A DNA stretch of 64,000 nucleotides, from NCBI RefSeq assembly GCF_013373865.1, contig NC_050471.1, forward strand, positions 21,081,333 through 21,145,332, in the 5' to 3' direction. Both the position numbers and the translations under genes were made by a program. The notes beneath the pieces were generated by a model that saw only the letters and a list, made by a program, of their open reading frames with translations, made no database searches and was not told the DNA's origin. This document shows, in pieces, positions 21,663-32,040 of this stretch; positions within the stretch are counted from its first letter, which is position 1; every line of letters starts with the position of its first letter. The stretch comes from Monomorium pharaonis (Eukaryota; Arthropoda; Insecta; Hymenoptera; Formicidae).

Positions 21663-23149
21663 AATTTTGTCAAATGTAATTTATTAATTACATTATTCTT
21701 ACGATGACTGACACTTTTGTATCGTAACTGCAATAGTTTTGAAAACGTAATAACGTATAACACATGCTTTTTAAAATAATAATTATTTATTACAATTAGA
21801 AATAGTTATTAATTATAATAAATAATGAATTTTTTTAAGTACGTCATACGTTTCATGTTTTCTACCGCATTCGCAATACAAAGGTTTTAGCCGATCGTTT
21901 GTTTTATCTCGCCGCTCGCGTCAATCACGCGCCACGCAGCCAAGGATGCGGTGCCGCAGACGGCAACAGTCGCGACAGCGACTCCTACCACGCCGTCGCA
22001 CTGACGCGCTCGCTCCCTCTGTTTACGGCGTCGCGCCGGCATTCTTGGTTCCAGTCGCAGCACGTTGTAAACATAAGGGCCTAAACACAATGCCAGGCAA
22101 CAGGCAATAGTGAAAGAGAGAAAGGATCATCTTCTCTCTTTCTCTCTTTCCTTATTTCCTGTTCCTATTGCCTGTTGCCTGGCATTGTGTGATGGCCTTA
22201 ACCCTCGTGGTCGTCGTCGTGCAGTCTCTGCGGTCCATCGCTTCGCGTCGAGTCCTGCGCTATTTGCATTCGCGTTTCTTTTTAAGTAATTTTTGAAAAC
22301 GGTGAGTAAAATAATTTTTGGAAATCGGTAGTGAGTGAATAAACAGTAAACCCGTAATTTTTATTGTGTAATTATCAATTGAGTGTAATTAGTAAAAGCG
22401 AGAAAGTTTGGATGTGTCGCGCATCTTTAACAATCATCTCTGATGATTGTTCATAAGCATGAAGATTGGCTACGCTGCTACAAGGTGAGTGAATAGGTGT
22501 GTGAGTAATTAAATGAGAGAGTATTTGAGCGTCAGACGCTGCAACCAGCTGATTGCTACACGCGATGTGTGTACGTATGCCGTGCTTGTGTAAAGAAGAG
22601 AGAAAGAGAGAGAGAGAGAGAGAAAGTGTGTGCGAGCGTGTGTATGAACGTCTTTTCTTCCCCCCCCCCCCTCTCTCACTCTCTCTCTCTCACTCTCTCG
22701 CGCTCTCTCTTACAGAAACACGGCATACACACACATCGCGTGTAAGTAGCAATCAGCTGGTTGCAGCGTTCGACGGCCGGCGATCCGGAACAACTTTGAA
22801 TTATTACAATAATTCTAAGAAACACGTATTCCTAACATAATTCCGAGACAATCTTTTCTTTACCAAAATTTCATTTAAAGCATAATTTTATGTTATAAGA
22901 TAAAATAGCGACTTACGCGGTGGTAATCACCCGTCAGCTGACGCGGATAGTCAGCCGCGCCCGCGTTACGCTCGTGACGCGCCGCCCCTGCCTGCCTTCT
23001 GTACTCGACGCGTAATTCGTTAACTATTTTGGTTTATAACTCTAAAACTACGCTTCAAATAAAATTTTGGTAAAGGAAAAATCGTTTTAGAATTGCGTCA
23101 GGAATACGTCATTTTACGGACCTAATGTTATTCTGAATGACCCTGTATA

Positions 23150-24218
23150 TACCCAGTGAACACATTTTATAGCGGCAATATAACATGGAAGTTACATGTA
23201 ATTTAACATTGTTATTCTTGTGATATGTAGGTGCTATATGACATGGAAATAACCTGTTACGTAATATTTGTTATGCGCAAGTGATATAGCTGTTATACAT
23301 TGTTTTGGCGTTACAGTTATTCAACAAAAATTGTATAATCGTAACATAACACGTTCGTATTAATGTTATTACGGAACGATGCGTCGTAGTTGACTCAGAA
23401 ATTAGACAACATTATAACATCCTAAATGACAGATCTATTTAATAATAAAAAAAATTATTATAAAGATAATGTTTCAAGACAAAAATAACGGTTTGTCTAC
23501 AATTACTGCGCACAAAAAATGCACAAAATCTAAATTCATCATGTGCTGAACAAAAACAGAATAATAAATGTATACTATTCAATTTTTCTTAGAGTTATGA
23601 TCTATATAGTTAACCATCTAATTAATCATTTGAACGCTTCAAAGATTAGTGCTAAATAGATCGCAATTTCCATCAAATTATTAAGGTTATGGAAAAAGAT
23701 AAATTTAACAATGAAATTAATAAGTAAATAAATTAATGCTATTTATTTTTAATATGTTTTGCAAAATTTAATTGCTTTTATAAAAAATAATATAGTCGCG
23801 TCAGTTTACATATAAGTATATGTAGACAATAACAAGTACCCATATCGATGAGTCAAATTGGCGTAGCAGGTAGAGTACAAGGTTCGTAATCCTAAGGTCC
23901 CGGATTCAAACCTAGCAGCGGCAAGAATAAAATAAAAAATAACATAATTTTAATTTAATTAATTAATAAAACTTTATTCTAAATGTAGTATGTGCTGTTG
24001 ATAAAAATAATTTCAAAAAAATTGAATTTTTATTTTATTTTATTTTTCTTTGTAACTGTTGTGTAATGGTTAGATAACATGTAATTATAACATGTTATAT
24101 TGCTGAGTCGGAAATTGTAACTTACATGTAAGTTACGTGTAATTTCAGAGTAACGTAACCTGTTATATTCGGTTACATTGCTGTTACACTGCTACTATAT
24201 TACTGTGTTCACTGGGTA
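23150..24218. mobile_element. 1.07-kb TA-flanked nonautonomous element
   Basis: The ends are TACCCAGTGAACACA at 23150 and its complement ending at 24218, flanked by TA (23148-23149 and 24219-24220). The left TA is the same dinucleotide that closes the palindromic element, so the two are exactly adjacent. The interior has no ORF but contains many GTTACATGTAA/TAACATG words in both orientations near the ends and a tRNA-like block (23851-23925). It separates Gypsy-B env from the rest of the element. Confidence 0.8.
23851..23925 (+). other. tRNA-derived sequence with A and B boxes
   Basis: TGGCGTAGCAGGTAGAGT (23859-23876) resembles a Pol III A box and D arm. GGATTCAAACC (23902-23912) resembles a B box and T arm, and GGTTCGTAATCC between them resembles an anticodon arm. 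The cloverleaf is imperfect and no acceptor stem pairs clearly, so this is a tRNA-related SINE head or pseudogene rather than a working tRNA. Confidence 0.5.
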
Positions 24219-24233
24219 TATGTGTTTTTTGTG

Positions 24234-26024
24234 TTAGAAACGTGTGCTATTGCTTCGTTTTAGGATAGATCTCGGTATCGTATATTCTGTATCTATATCT
24301 AATGTGACCCGCTTATTGTTATTCCGCTTTTTCTTTTTCATTATAATAAATCCTATTACTACGGCTATTATTATTATTACAATTGTTGTTCCGCTTGTTG
24401 CCATTGGAAAAATAAAGTGTGGCGACTGAAAAATCGAACTTGAATCTTTATCTAGTCCGTTATCTATCTCCTCTAATTTATCCTTGGAATTTTTTAATTC
24501 CGTCGGATTTGGTATAATATTTTTTAATTTTATTTCCTTTGTGAGGCCTGTATCGTTTTCTAAGCCAGGCTTCTGTAGTAGTGAAATATTATACTGAGGC
24601 AGATATGATTCTACTCTTGTCTCATGTGACATCTTGGGTGATCTTATAATTGTATTTTCTGTCACTAACTTACAGTTATTTTTTAATGTAATTTTACCTA
24701 CTTTTTCAATTGTTTCTTTTATTTTTTCGTGGTCTTTACAATGTAGAGTAATTGCTTGTTTTCGTGGTGACGAGTATAGCCACGAGTGTGAATTACTTAG
24801 CGTTATCCAAAGGCTGTGGTTCGACGTCGCATTTTTTATGTTACAATTTTTATAATAATCTTTAGTATCTAGGTACATTTTTATTTCGCAAATAGAGTCT
24901 GGATTTATTCGATATACGGGGTGATTTTCCGCGCATAGGTATTCGGTATTTATCTCTATGCATTTTCGCAAGTCGTTCTTTGCGAGTATTATGTAAGTAC
25001 GCTGTTCTGTGTCTATTGCGATCAGGGGATTGTTAATTTCTACGAACGAGAAAATGTTGGTCTGACTTGGGATAGGTAGCGGAATTACGCTTAGTATTTT
25101 ATATTTTGGCATCGAAATTAGAGGAAATCGCAAAATAGTGTATATATTTATTGAGTCGCAATATGCGCCTATTGTCGCAAATTTCTCTATTGTCGACCAT
25201 TCATCCTCTTTTATTCTGAATAGGAAGTAGAGTTCTTCGGGCAATTGCGAGCTAGCATCTTTAAGTGATTCTATTATTATTGAAATGGGTGTTAAACGGG
25301 CTGAAATGGGAGGATGCAAAATTCCCTTTTTCAAAAACGTTAAATATTCTAGTACGTCTTCCACGTCGCGTGTTAGATCGGACAGTACCGCGTTAATCAT
25401 TATAAAATTTTCGTGTAGGTTACTTTGACGTTCATCCTCTAATAATTTTGTCCTTAGTTTATCTATCGCGTCCGCGAGAGTATTCTCGTTTTGTCGAATA
25501 GTTCTTTCACTGTTATTAGTGTGGGCGATAGTGGCTTGCATTATTTTTATTTGGTTTTTTATTGCGTGTTTGTTTAATTCCTGTGAGTATAGTACCGTTA
25601 ATTGTTCGTTAATTAATTTTTCGTCGTTTGCGTCCATCGTACCAAACAATGATTTTGCGACTGACCCTATCCCGTCGATTAATCCTCTTCTGTGTATTCT
25701 TGTATTGTATGTTGAGTTTATGCGTTCTATTAGTTTATTAGTTCTTCCACACCCTTTTGCAATGACACTGTGTAGATTTTCGCATGTTTCTTTACCTATG
25801 ACTGCTATCATTTTGCATAAATTATCTGTTTTGCGTACGTATTTCTCTACCTGTGTGAGTCGTTTCGATAGTGACGTCACGTCTATCTTGATGACCACCT
25901 TCCAGAAGGATTCAACCTGATGTAATCCTGCTAGCTTTTCAAAATATATCCCTGGATGGTGCGTAAATTTTTCTATTTCATACGGCGCCTTCATGTCCGG
26001 GTCTTCTGCGGAACTTAGCGTCAC
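24234..26024 (-). CDS. env: Gypsy-B env: baculovirus F-like envelope glycoprotein, open over 596 codons
   Basis: This would be the surface fusion protein of an errantivirus-like element. The frame is uninterrupted. After an N-terminal segment (HHPGIYFEKLAGLHQVESF) comes an RIHR|RGL furin-type site at about residues 109-114, followed by a fusion-peptide-like GLIDGIGSVAKSLFG and DANDEKLINEQL. A long helical region with cysteines follows, then a transmembrane anchor (TTIVIIIIAVVIGFII) near residue 545-560 and a basic cytoplasmic tail (MKKKKRNNNKR). The frame opens at a GTG, and I see no signal peptide. AATTACAG just upstream (plus-strand 26041 region) could be the splice acceptor of a subgenomic env mRNA, as known for errantiviruses. 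Env is open while gag and pol of the same copy are broken. Confidence 0.85.
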   Translation of the reverse strand: MTLSSAEDPDMKAPYEIEKFTHHPGIYFEKLAGLHQVESFWKVVIKIDVTSLSKRLTQVEKYVRKTDNLCKMIAVIGKETCENLHSVIAKGCGRTNKLIERINSTYNTRIHRRGLIDGIGSVAKSLFGTMDANDEKLINEQLTVLYSQELNKHAIKNQIKIMQATIAHTNNSERTIRQNENTLADAIDKLRTKLLEDERQSNLHENFIMINAVLSDLTRDVEDVLEYLTFLKKGILHPPISARLTPISIIIESLKDASSQLPEELYFLFRIKEDEWSTIEKFATIGAYCDSINIYTILRFPLISMPKYKILSVIPLPIPSQTNIFSFVEINNPLIAIDTEQRTYIILAKNDLRKCIEINTEYLCAENHPVYRINPDSICEIKMYLDTKDYYKNCNIKNATSNHSLWITLSNSHSWLYSSPRKQAITLHCKDHEKIKETIEKVGKITLKNNCKLVTENTIIRSPKMSHETRVESYLPQYNISLLQKPGLENDTGLTKEIKLKNIIPNPTELKNSKDKLEEIDNGLDKDSSSIFQSPHFIFPMATSGTTIVIIIIAVVIGFIIMKKKKRNNNKRVTLDIDTEYTIPRSILKRSNSTRF

Positions 26025-26419
26025 CCAGATTATAAATCTGTAATTATTTTGTTTTATTTTAAATAAATACTTGTTTTTTTTTTGTTCGTATGTATTATAT
26101 CTAATTACTATAAAAGTATTTTTATAATGTGGTCGCTGTAGGACTGTGGGAGCGGAAAAGGATTCTCAAGTTCAGATGGGAGCGGAAAAGAATTCTCCAG
26201 TTTGTATCGTTTATTATTTCGCGCTTCGAAATGTGTCATATTTTCGTTTCCGTTGCCTGTGCATCTCGTTGATTCCTCATTTTTTTTATCGTTGCTTAGC
26301 GTTGCATCCTGTTATCTATTTACACCTTCTTTCGTGTGTCTTTTCTTCTCTGGACGATATGGCCCTTTAGTCTCTTGTCGGCTATCCGTTCGTGCGTTTA
26401 CTCTGAAGTTTTAATAATC
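26025..26419. other. Spacer between env and antisense ORF of Gypsy-B
   Basis: No env or pol coding is visible. It includes a direct repeat, GGGAGCGGAAAAG.ATTCTC, at about 26148 and 26178. A pyrimidine-rich stretch before the ATG at 26420 is the likely 5' region of the antisense ORF. No clear TATA box. Confidence 0.3.
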
Positions 26420-26899
26420 ATGTCTCGCCGGGAGTTTACGTTTGCTTCTTCCAGTGAGGAGAGTGCTGAAGAAAACGGTAGTAGTTTTGATGACTTCAGC
26501 GATTTAGACACTGTGGCCCTTTTGGGCGAAAGTTTTTCTTCTGTTGAGGAGGAGTGTACGGATGCCGCTGAGCCGTTGCTCGTCAGCGGGTTTGAACATT
26601 TATCAGACCCTGATAGTGCTCCTTATGGCGATTTGGATTTATTTATGGACCTTTCTCAGGAGTCCGAAATGTTTGTTCCCGCCGGTGCGGAGGGCGAGGT
26701 GGTCTCCGAGAGTTTTCCGACCGAAGAGCTTGGGGAAATTGTGATACCCGGTCCTTTGCTTGCTCGTTTTTTAACGAGCGATTTCGGTGACAATCTCGAC
26801 CTCGAGTTTGAATTCGCCGTGGACCTCTATTTACGCGGGGGGAACTTGCCGCATTTGGATCTTCCGCCGGAGGATCCAGACATGGACGCGGTTGATTAA
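26420..26899 (+). CDS. Antisense acidic ORF of Gypsy-B (159 aa)
   Basis: This intact frame runs from ATG 26420 to TAA 26897-26899 on the strand opposite to gag, pol and env, between env and pol. The protein is very acidic and serine-rich: a short basic start (MSRREF), then SSSEESAEENGSSFDDFSDL, several D/E/L/F clusters of the kind seen in transactivation domains (GDLDLFMDL, DNLDLEFEF), a middle EIVIPGPLLARFLTSDF, and PPEDPDMD at the end. No signal peptide, membrane segment, zinc finger or enzyme motif. The equivalent position in Gypsy-A holds a similar ORF (14580-15001), also with an IV..P....R.L motif before acidic residues. I do not recognise a family. A regulatory or particle-binding accessory role is speculation. 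Confidence 0.65.
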   Translation: MSRREFTFASSSEESAEENGSSFDDFSDLDTVALLGESFSSVEEECTDAAEPLLVSGFEHLSDPDSAPYGDLDLFMDLSQESEMFVPAGAEGEVVSESFPTEELGEIVIPGPLLARFLTSDFGDNLDLEFEFAVDLYLRGGNLPHLDLPPEDPDMDAVD

Positions 26900-27155
26900 T
26901 TATGTGCATGAATACTTTGTAATGGTAGTGTAGTAGTTTGTAGTGTGTAGTTTAGTTTTAGTGTATAGTTTAGTTTTAGTGTATAGTTCTTCTTTTTGCT
27001 GACTGCTGTTGGGATTATTTGGGTGGATTATGTTCCTGGTTGGCGGTTTTCGTTTTGGTGAGTCTAATTCTTTTTATTTATTTATTTTTCTCTTCTTTAT
27101 TTTTGTTGTGTATGCGTGAATGTGAGCATGTTTTATCCTCTCTCTTGACCGCGGG
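26900..27155. other. Spacer between antisense ORF and pol of Gypsy-B
   Basis: It contains a short tandem repeat, TAGTTTTAGTGTATAGTT (19-bp unit, about 26945-26990), then T-rich sequence. The pol stop of the minus strand lies at 27156. No other feature seen. Confidence 0.4.
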
Positions 27156-29734
27156 TTAGGCTTCAATAAACGGTTTCAAACGGTTTACGTGTACGCGCGT
27201 CGTTGTCCTTTCCCGCTTTATGGTATAATTTATTTTAGAATGTTTTTCGGTTACCGTATACGGTCCGGTCCATTGCGCGTCGAGTTTCTTCGATCTTCCG
27301 CGTCGGAGCGTTTTGTCGTATAGCAATACTTTTTCGCCGACTTTGAATTTTATTTCTTTCGTCTTTTTGTCGTACTGGGTCTTGGCCTTGGCCTTTTTGT
27401 GCTTAATATTTTCGCGTGCGACATGGTTAGTAGCCCTTAACCTTTCCCGTAATTCCTGCGCGTAATCATCGTAGTTGTAGGTAGGTTTAGGCGGTTTTGT
27501 CAGCAGTTCTGCCTGTCGATCGTAAATTAACTCAAACGGTGTATACCCTGTCGCCGTGTGCGGCGTGGCATTGTATGTGTGCATCGCGTATGGGATCCAT
27601 TCGTCCCAGTCGGTTTGGTCTTCTTTTATATAATGTCGCAAGTATTCGGCCAGAGTCCGATGCGATTGTTCTAGAATTCCATTACTTTCGGGGTGGTAGG
27701 CGGTCGTCTGGATTTTATTTATCTTCAGTAGTTTGCACGTGTTCTTGAATATTTCGCTCATGAAATTAGTGCCTTGATCTGTCAATACGTAGTCTGGCGT
27801 TCCGTATTCCAGGACGATTTTCGTGACGAATTCTTTGCTCACGGTGTTCGCTTCCTGGTTTAGTATAGGTATCGCCTTACTAAATTTGGTAAGATGATCC
27901 TGAAAGGTTAGTAGATACCGATTTTCATTTCTCGTTATTGTCAGTGGTCCTACTATATCAAGTGCACACTTCTCGAAGGGTCGGCTAGGTGTATCTGTGA
28001 TAATGAGTGGTGCTTTTATTCTTCGAGAAAGTTTATTCTTCTGACAAAGTTCGCATTTTTTAATGTACCGCTCTGCAATGGCCGTAAACCCGCCCAATTG
28101 TGAGTCAATCGTATTCTCTTTATTGTTCTTTCAATCCCTTGATGCCCTCCCGTAGGTGCATCATGATATTCATATAAAATTTGTTTTTTCTCTTCTTCTG
28201 TGTATGCTGATTTGCATACGTTGTCCTCTTCCTTTTCATCTTCTGTAGATGCACGTGCGTGTTCGCCGTCTTTGTCTAGTGTGAGGACTTTATCAGCTGC
28301 TTTTGTAACGTGAGCTTCCCGCTTCACGTTGCGACTTAACGCGTCGGCGTTCGCGTTCGCTCGACCGGCCTTATGAATAATTTTATAATCATATTTCTTC
28401 AGTTTTAATCGCCATCGGATCAATCTTGATCCGGGGTTATTTACATTAAATAACCATATGAGGGGTTTGTGATCGGTTACGATTTTGAATCTTGTCCCAT
28501 AGACATATGGCCGAAAGTGTTTTACAGCCCATACTATTGCAAGTAATTCTTTCTCTATCGTGCTGTAGTTTTGCTCTGCGCGGTTTAATATTCTGCTCGC
28601 GTAAGCAATGGGACGGTCTTTTCCTATCGGTCTCTGTGACAGTACGGCTCCTATGGCATAATCTGAGGCGTCGGTAGTCACATTAAATTCTTTTGTAAAG
28701 TCTGGATATTGAAGTACGGGCGCCGTGGTTAGTTTTTCCTTTAATGTATTGAAAGCTAATTGCTGTTCGACAGTCCACGCGAATGTTTCCGTCTTTTTTG
28801 TTAATTTCGTTAATGGTTTTGCAATCTTGGAAAAATTGCTGATAAATTTTCTGTAATATCCGGCCAGGCCTATAAATTATTGAATATTTTTGACCTTTTG
28901 TGGCTCCGGAAAATCTTTTATGGCTTGCAATTTTGCCGGGTCGGGCGATATCCCATTTTCGGAAATTACATGTCCTAGGTAATTTACTTCCTTGCGCAGG
29001 AACTCGCACTTGTCCGGTTGTAACTTTAAATTCGCTTCTCGTAGGCGTTGCAATACTTCCGTTAGACGTTTATTATGTTCGTTTAGACTCGATCCGTATA
29101 TCACTATGTCATCGAGATATATTAAGCATCTGAGTCTTTGAATTCTCATGAGTACCGAGTTCATCAGCCTCTGGAATGTGGCTGGCGCATTTTTTAATCC
29201 GAAGAGCATCCGATTATATTCATAATGTCCGTATGTCGAGAACGCTGTCTTTTGTTTATCTGGCTCAGCCATCGGTATCTGATGATACCCTGACGCTAAA
29301 TCTAGCGTCGAAAAATATTTGGCGTTTCCCAGTTGATCTAGTATTTCCTCAATATTGGGTAGGGGGAAAGAATCGCCAATTGTCAGATCATTAAGCTTTC
29401 GAAAATCGATCACGATTCGGAGCTTTAGTTTTCCAGACGAGTCAGCCTTTTTGGGTACCACTAGTAGTGGTGCATTCCATTGGCTCGTGCTGGCTCTGAT
29501 AATGCCATCATGCAGCATTTGTTTTATCTGTGTATTCACTTCTTCCTTATGCTTTGCGGGGAGGCGATACGGCCGTACGTTGACCGGCGATGAGTCGGCT
29601 TGTGTACGTATCTCGTGTTTCACTGCTGCAGTGCATGTCAGTGGTTCTCCACTTAGGTGGAAGGTATCTTGGTATTCTTTACATATCCGTGTGAGTGCCT
29701 GTCGTTCTTCCGAATTGAGATGCTTGGTACGCAA
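27156..29734 (-). pseudogene. pol: Gypsy-B pol: reverse transcriptase, RNase H, integrase
   Basis: RT begins near 29734 (HLNSEERQALTRICKEY), with SSQWNAPLLV-type fingers, FSTLDLASGYHQIPM, the catalytic YLDDIVIYGS near 29110, and LGHVISENGI. A TAA at 28877 interrupts the connection just before FIGLAGYYRKF. RNase H follows in the same frame (TDASDYAIGAVLS; LLAIVWAVKHFRPYVYGT; TDHKPL), then chromatin of the integrase: HDAPTGGHQGI and, after a frameshift near 28090, CELCQKNK, ALDIVGPL, LTDQGTNF and LEQSHRTL (HHCC plus DDE). The C-terminus ends VHVNRLKPFIEA. Motifs are intact but the frame is broken at two points, so this copy cannot make full Pol. Confidence 0.92.
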
Positions 29735-29740
29735 TGTTTG

Positions 29741-31754
29741 TCAGATCCGTTTGCTTCGTGAGAGTTTATCCGCACGTTCCGCCTTGTTGACAACCGTGTA
29801 TGTTTGATGATCATTTTTGTTGGGATCCTCTATGGTCACGTGTGGCGTGCGTATCTCCACCGGCTTATCTGTGGTATTTATGATGCTAACTACGCATGCA
29901 AAATCTTTCGGCTCGACCAGGCATCGACCGATATATACTCCAGACTTAGATTCTTTTGCTTGGATTACTCCGGGCTGATTTCGGTTAGTGGTTGCTCGGA
30001 CAATAGTCTCACTGCGCGGCTGTAGAATTATTTTACCGTAAGGTTTTATTTTGAAAGTGACGCCGGCTATGTTTAATTGTTGCTTGTCGTAATCGCAGAT
30101 CACGCGGTGTTTTTTCATGAAGTCGAGTCCCAGTATTCCGTCGTACTCCATGGGGAAGTCGTCCTTGACCACGTACATGGTATGTTTTAATACTTGTTCG
30201 CCTAGATTAATGTGGGCCTGCATGCTTCCGATTGTATACATTTTGTGCCCCGTTATTCCCGCAAGGGTGATTTTTTCGGGGGAAATTCTAGTTTTCCCTT
30301 TTAAGTTTTTTACTTTGATGAGTGAAAGGGTTGCGCCCGAATCGAAAAGCATGTTGATTTCTCCTGAGCGCGTCTCTCGTATCGGAAGCGTGATTTGGTC
30401 TAGGCCGCTGCTCGGCTGGGCAGCTCGAGTTACTTGCGCGACCTGATACGACCGAGCGCGCTTATCTTTCTTTCCGGCTGTTTCCCTTTCTTCTTCGCTA
30501 CTAGACTCGGATCCGGAATTCTTCTTTTTACGTGGTTCGATCGCTTTTCTAGGGTTGTTATTTTTAATCCTATTATTTTGTGGTCGTGGAAGGTGATATG
30601 ACGTTTTGTTGCGAGATCTCCCGTTCAAGTGCCAGTACTCGGCTTGGGTGTGATCACGTTTTTTGCAATGCTTGCAGAATTTCTCTACGGCATTTATACG
30701 TGTTTTATCAGGTTGTGGTAGTGCGAACCGGTTCGAGTAACGACTGTTACGACAGTCTTTTCCGTGGTGTCCTAATTTTCCGCACTTCCGACATTGTAGC
30801 TTATTTTTGTAACTATCTGCGGCCGGCATATAATATTTTGGTTTCGGGCGGGAAACTGCCGTTCCTTTTATTCGTTCTTCTGCGGTCGCGGCGGCTATCG
30901 CATCCTGCAACGTTGCATATCCTCGTGATCTAACTACGGCTTTTGTGTCGTCGTTTAGCCCTATCTGATAATTCTGAAGCGCCTGTTGTTGTAGGATATT
31001 TAATATCGCGCGTTTATTTTCCGTTGTGTAATGTTGTCGACCCTCTATCATGGACTCGTACAAATCCATTGTTAATTTGTCGGCTCTAAGTCCGTAGGTC
31101 CGCGCACTTTCTCCGGTTTTTTGTTTGAGAGTATTAAATTTAATTTGTAAATGTGTGGTGCTCTTTTTACTCGCGTAACACGCTTCCAATTCCTGTTTTA
31201 GTTGTTCAAAATCGCGAATTTTTCGCGTTTGGAAGTCCAACATTGTGCGCCCTTTCAATTTTGTGCATAGGATAGCTCCTAACAGAGTTACCTCGTCGTT
31301 CGGATCGATGTTTTCGACCGCATACGTCATCGCGCTTAGAAACTCTTGTAGTTTACTTGCATTCCCGTCAAATTCAGGGATTATGCAGCGCGCTTCCTTT
31401 AGCGGTAGGGACCCGCGGACTCGCTGGTGACGAACGTCATCGTGACCTACGTAGGTTGTCTCTCCTGCTGGGTCGCGATGGTCGATAGTCGTGAATGCGC
31501 TGAGTGTGTAATTGCGTTTTCCGCACGGCGTCTATATCTGTTTGTAACCGACGTAATTCTTGGATCACCGCGCGCAGAGTGTCTTGGACGTCATTGTCTC
31601 TTTCTTGCGCTACGCTGGGCGGTGCTGCTCGTGCAACTAGGTTTTCGCGGATTTCTTGGTGCATTTCTTGAATTTCCCGCTCTGCGTCGGTTATGAATTG
31701 TTGAGCCTCCGATTGTTGAGTTCCCGAGGGTTGGGCTTGTTCGTTGGTACTCAT
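29741..31754 (-). pseudogene. gag: Gypsy-B gag and protease
   Basis: Gag probably starts at or upstream of the ATG at 31754 (MSTNEQAQPSG). A frameshift near 31440 separates an N-terminal coiled part from the capsid-like region (PEFDGNASKLQEFL, ILCTKLKGRTMLDF, YGLRADKLTMDLYESM). One zinc knuckle, CRKCGKLGHHGKDC, is near 30800. A second, CKHCKKRDHTQAEY, has Tyr in place of the last Cys. The aspartic protease motif LFDSGATLSLI is near 30345. The frame ends at a TGA (29741-29743), beyond which RT continues in the same frame, so this stop is either a decay mutation or a readthrough point. The same gag arrangement is seen at 32030-33250. Confidence 0.88.
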
Positions 31755-32040
31755 TTCGTATCTCTCGAAAATTTCTTCAGGGTTAAAGATATCGGAATCG
31801 TACGAGGTCAGTGAAAATTCACCTCGTGAAGATACGTGGCTCGGAGTGCGACTAACGTACGGTCTTGTCCGTCTGTCCACACGGTCCCGTCGTGTCACGT
31901 CAACTGCGTTGTTGGAAAATAAACTGGAGTCGAGGGCCCCGAAAGGAAATTCTCGCTTACGTAGGACGTGCTCTTTTGCGTATGCTTGATCTTTTTTATT
32001 TCCGGCGATCATCGTTCTTTTTCTTGGGTCGACCATGAAG
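31755..32040 (-). other. Gypsy-B gag leader and junction with Gypsy-A gag
   Basis: Upstream of MSTNEQ the minus-strand frame stays open with REFPFGALDSSLFSNN and SSRGEFSLTSYDSDIF, resembling the DVREFSLISAEH that precedes Gypsy-A gag. Near 32000-32040 the reading switches to the Gypsy-A nucleocapsid linker (CWSLHGRPKKKNDDRR). No LTR lies between them, so the Gypsy-B 5' LTR was lost. Confidence 0.5.

Larger units (their letters stand above)
18424..23147. mobile_element. 4.7-kb palindromic Tc1/mariner-type element
   Basis: Left and right arms of about 2.18 kb are inverted near-copies (18424-20598 and 20966-23147) around a 367-bp unique centre. The outermost ends are TACAAGGTCATTCAGAATAA and its complement, each flanked by TA (18422-18423 and 23148-23149), the target of this superfamily. 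Each arm carries the 3' half of a transposase gene, an internal hairpin, and a CT/GA microsatellite with a C or G run. The arms differ by point changes (for example GGCGCCG against GGCGTCG near 19540/22030), so they have diverged and are not a mirrored assembly copy. It inserted into Gypsy-B. Confidence 0.85.
16834..32030 (-). mobile_element. Gypsy-B: env-bearing Gypsy element nested in Gypsy-A
   Basis: On the minus strand this contains gag, protease, RT/RNase H, integrase, an antisense acidic ORF, an almost intact env, and a polypurine tract plus 3' LTR (16834-17371). The 5' LTR and leader are missing: at about 32030 gag-proximal sequence abuts Gypsy-A gag directly. The palindromic mariner (18424-23147) and a TA-flanked element (23150-24218) were inserted later between env and the 3' LTR. 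Gag and pol carry two in-frame stops and at least two frameshifts. Family relation to Gypsy-A is clear from collinear genes and similar proteins. Confidence 0.75.

Noticed and set aside
18424..23147. Palindrome as an assembly artefact
   Set aside because: The arms differ by point changes, the centre is asymmetric, and both ends carry TA plus matching terminal repeats. An artefact is not fully excluded without reads.
23851..23925. Functional tRNA gene
   Set aside because: A and B box words are present, but acceptor and anticodon stems do not pair well and the block lies inside a mobile element.
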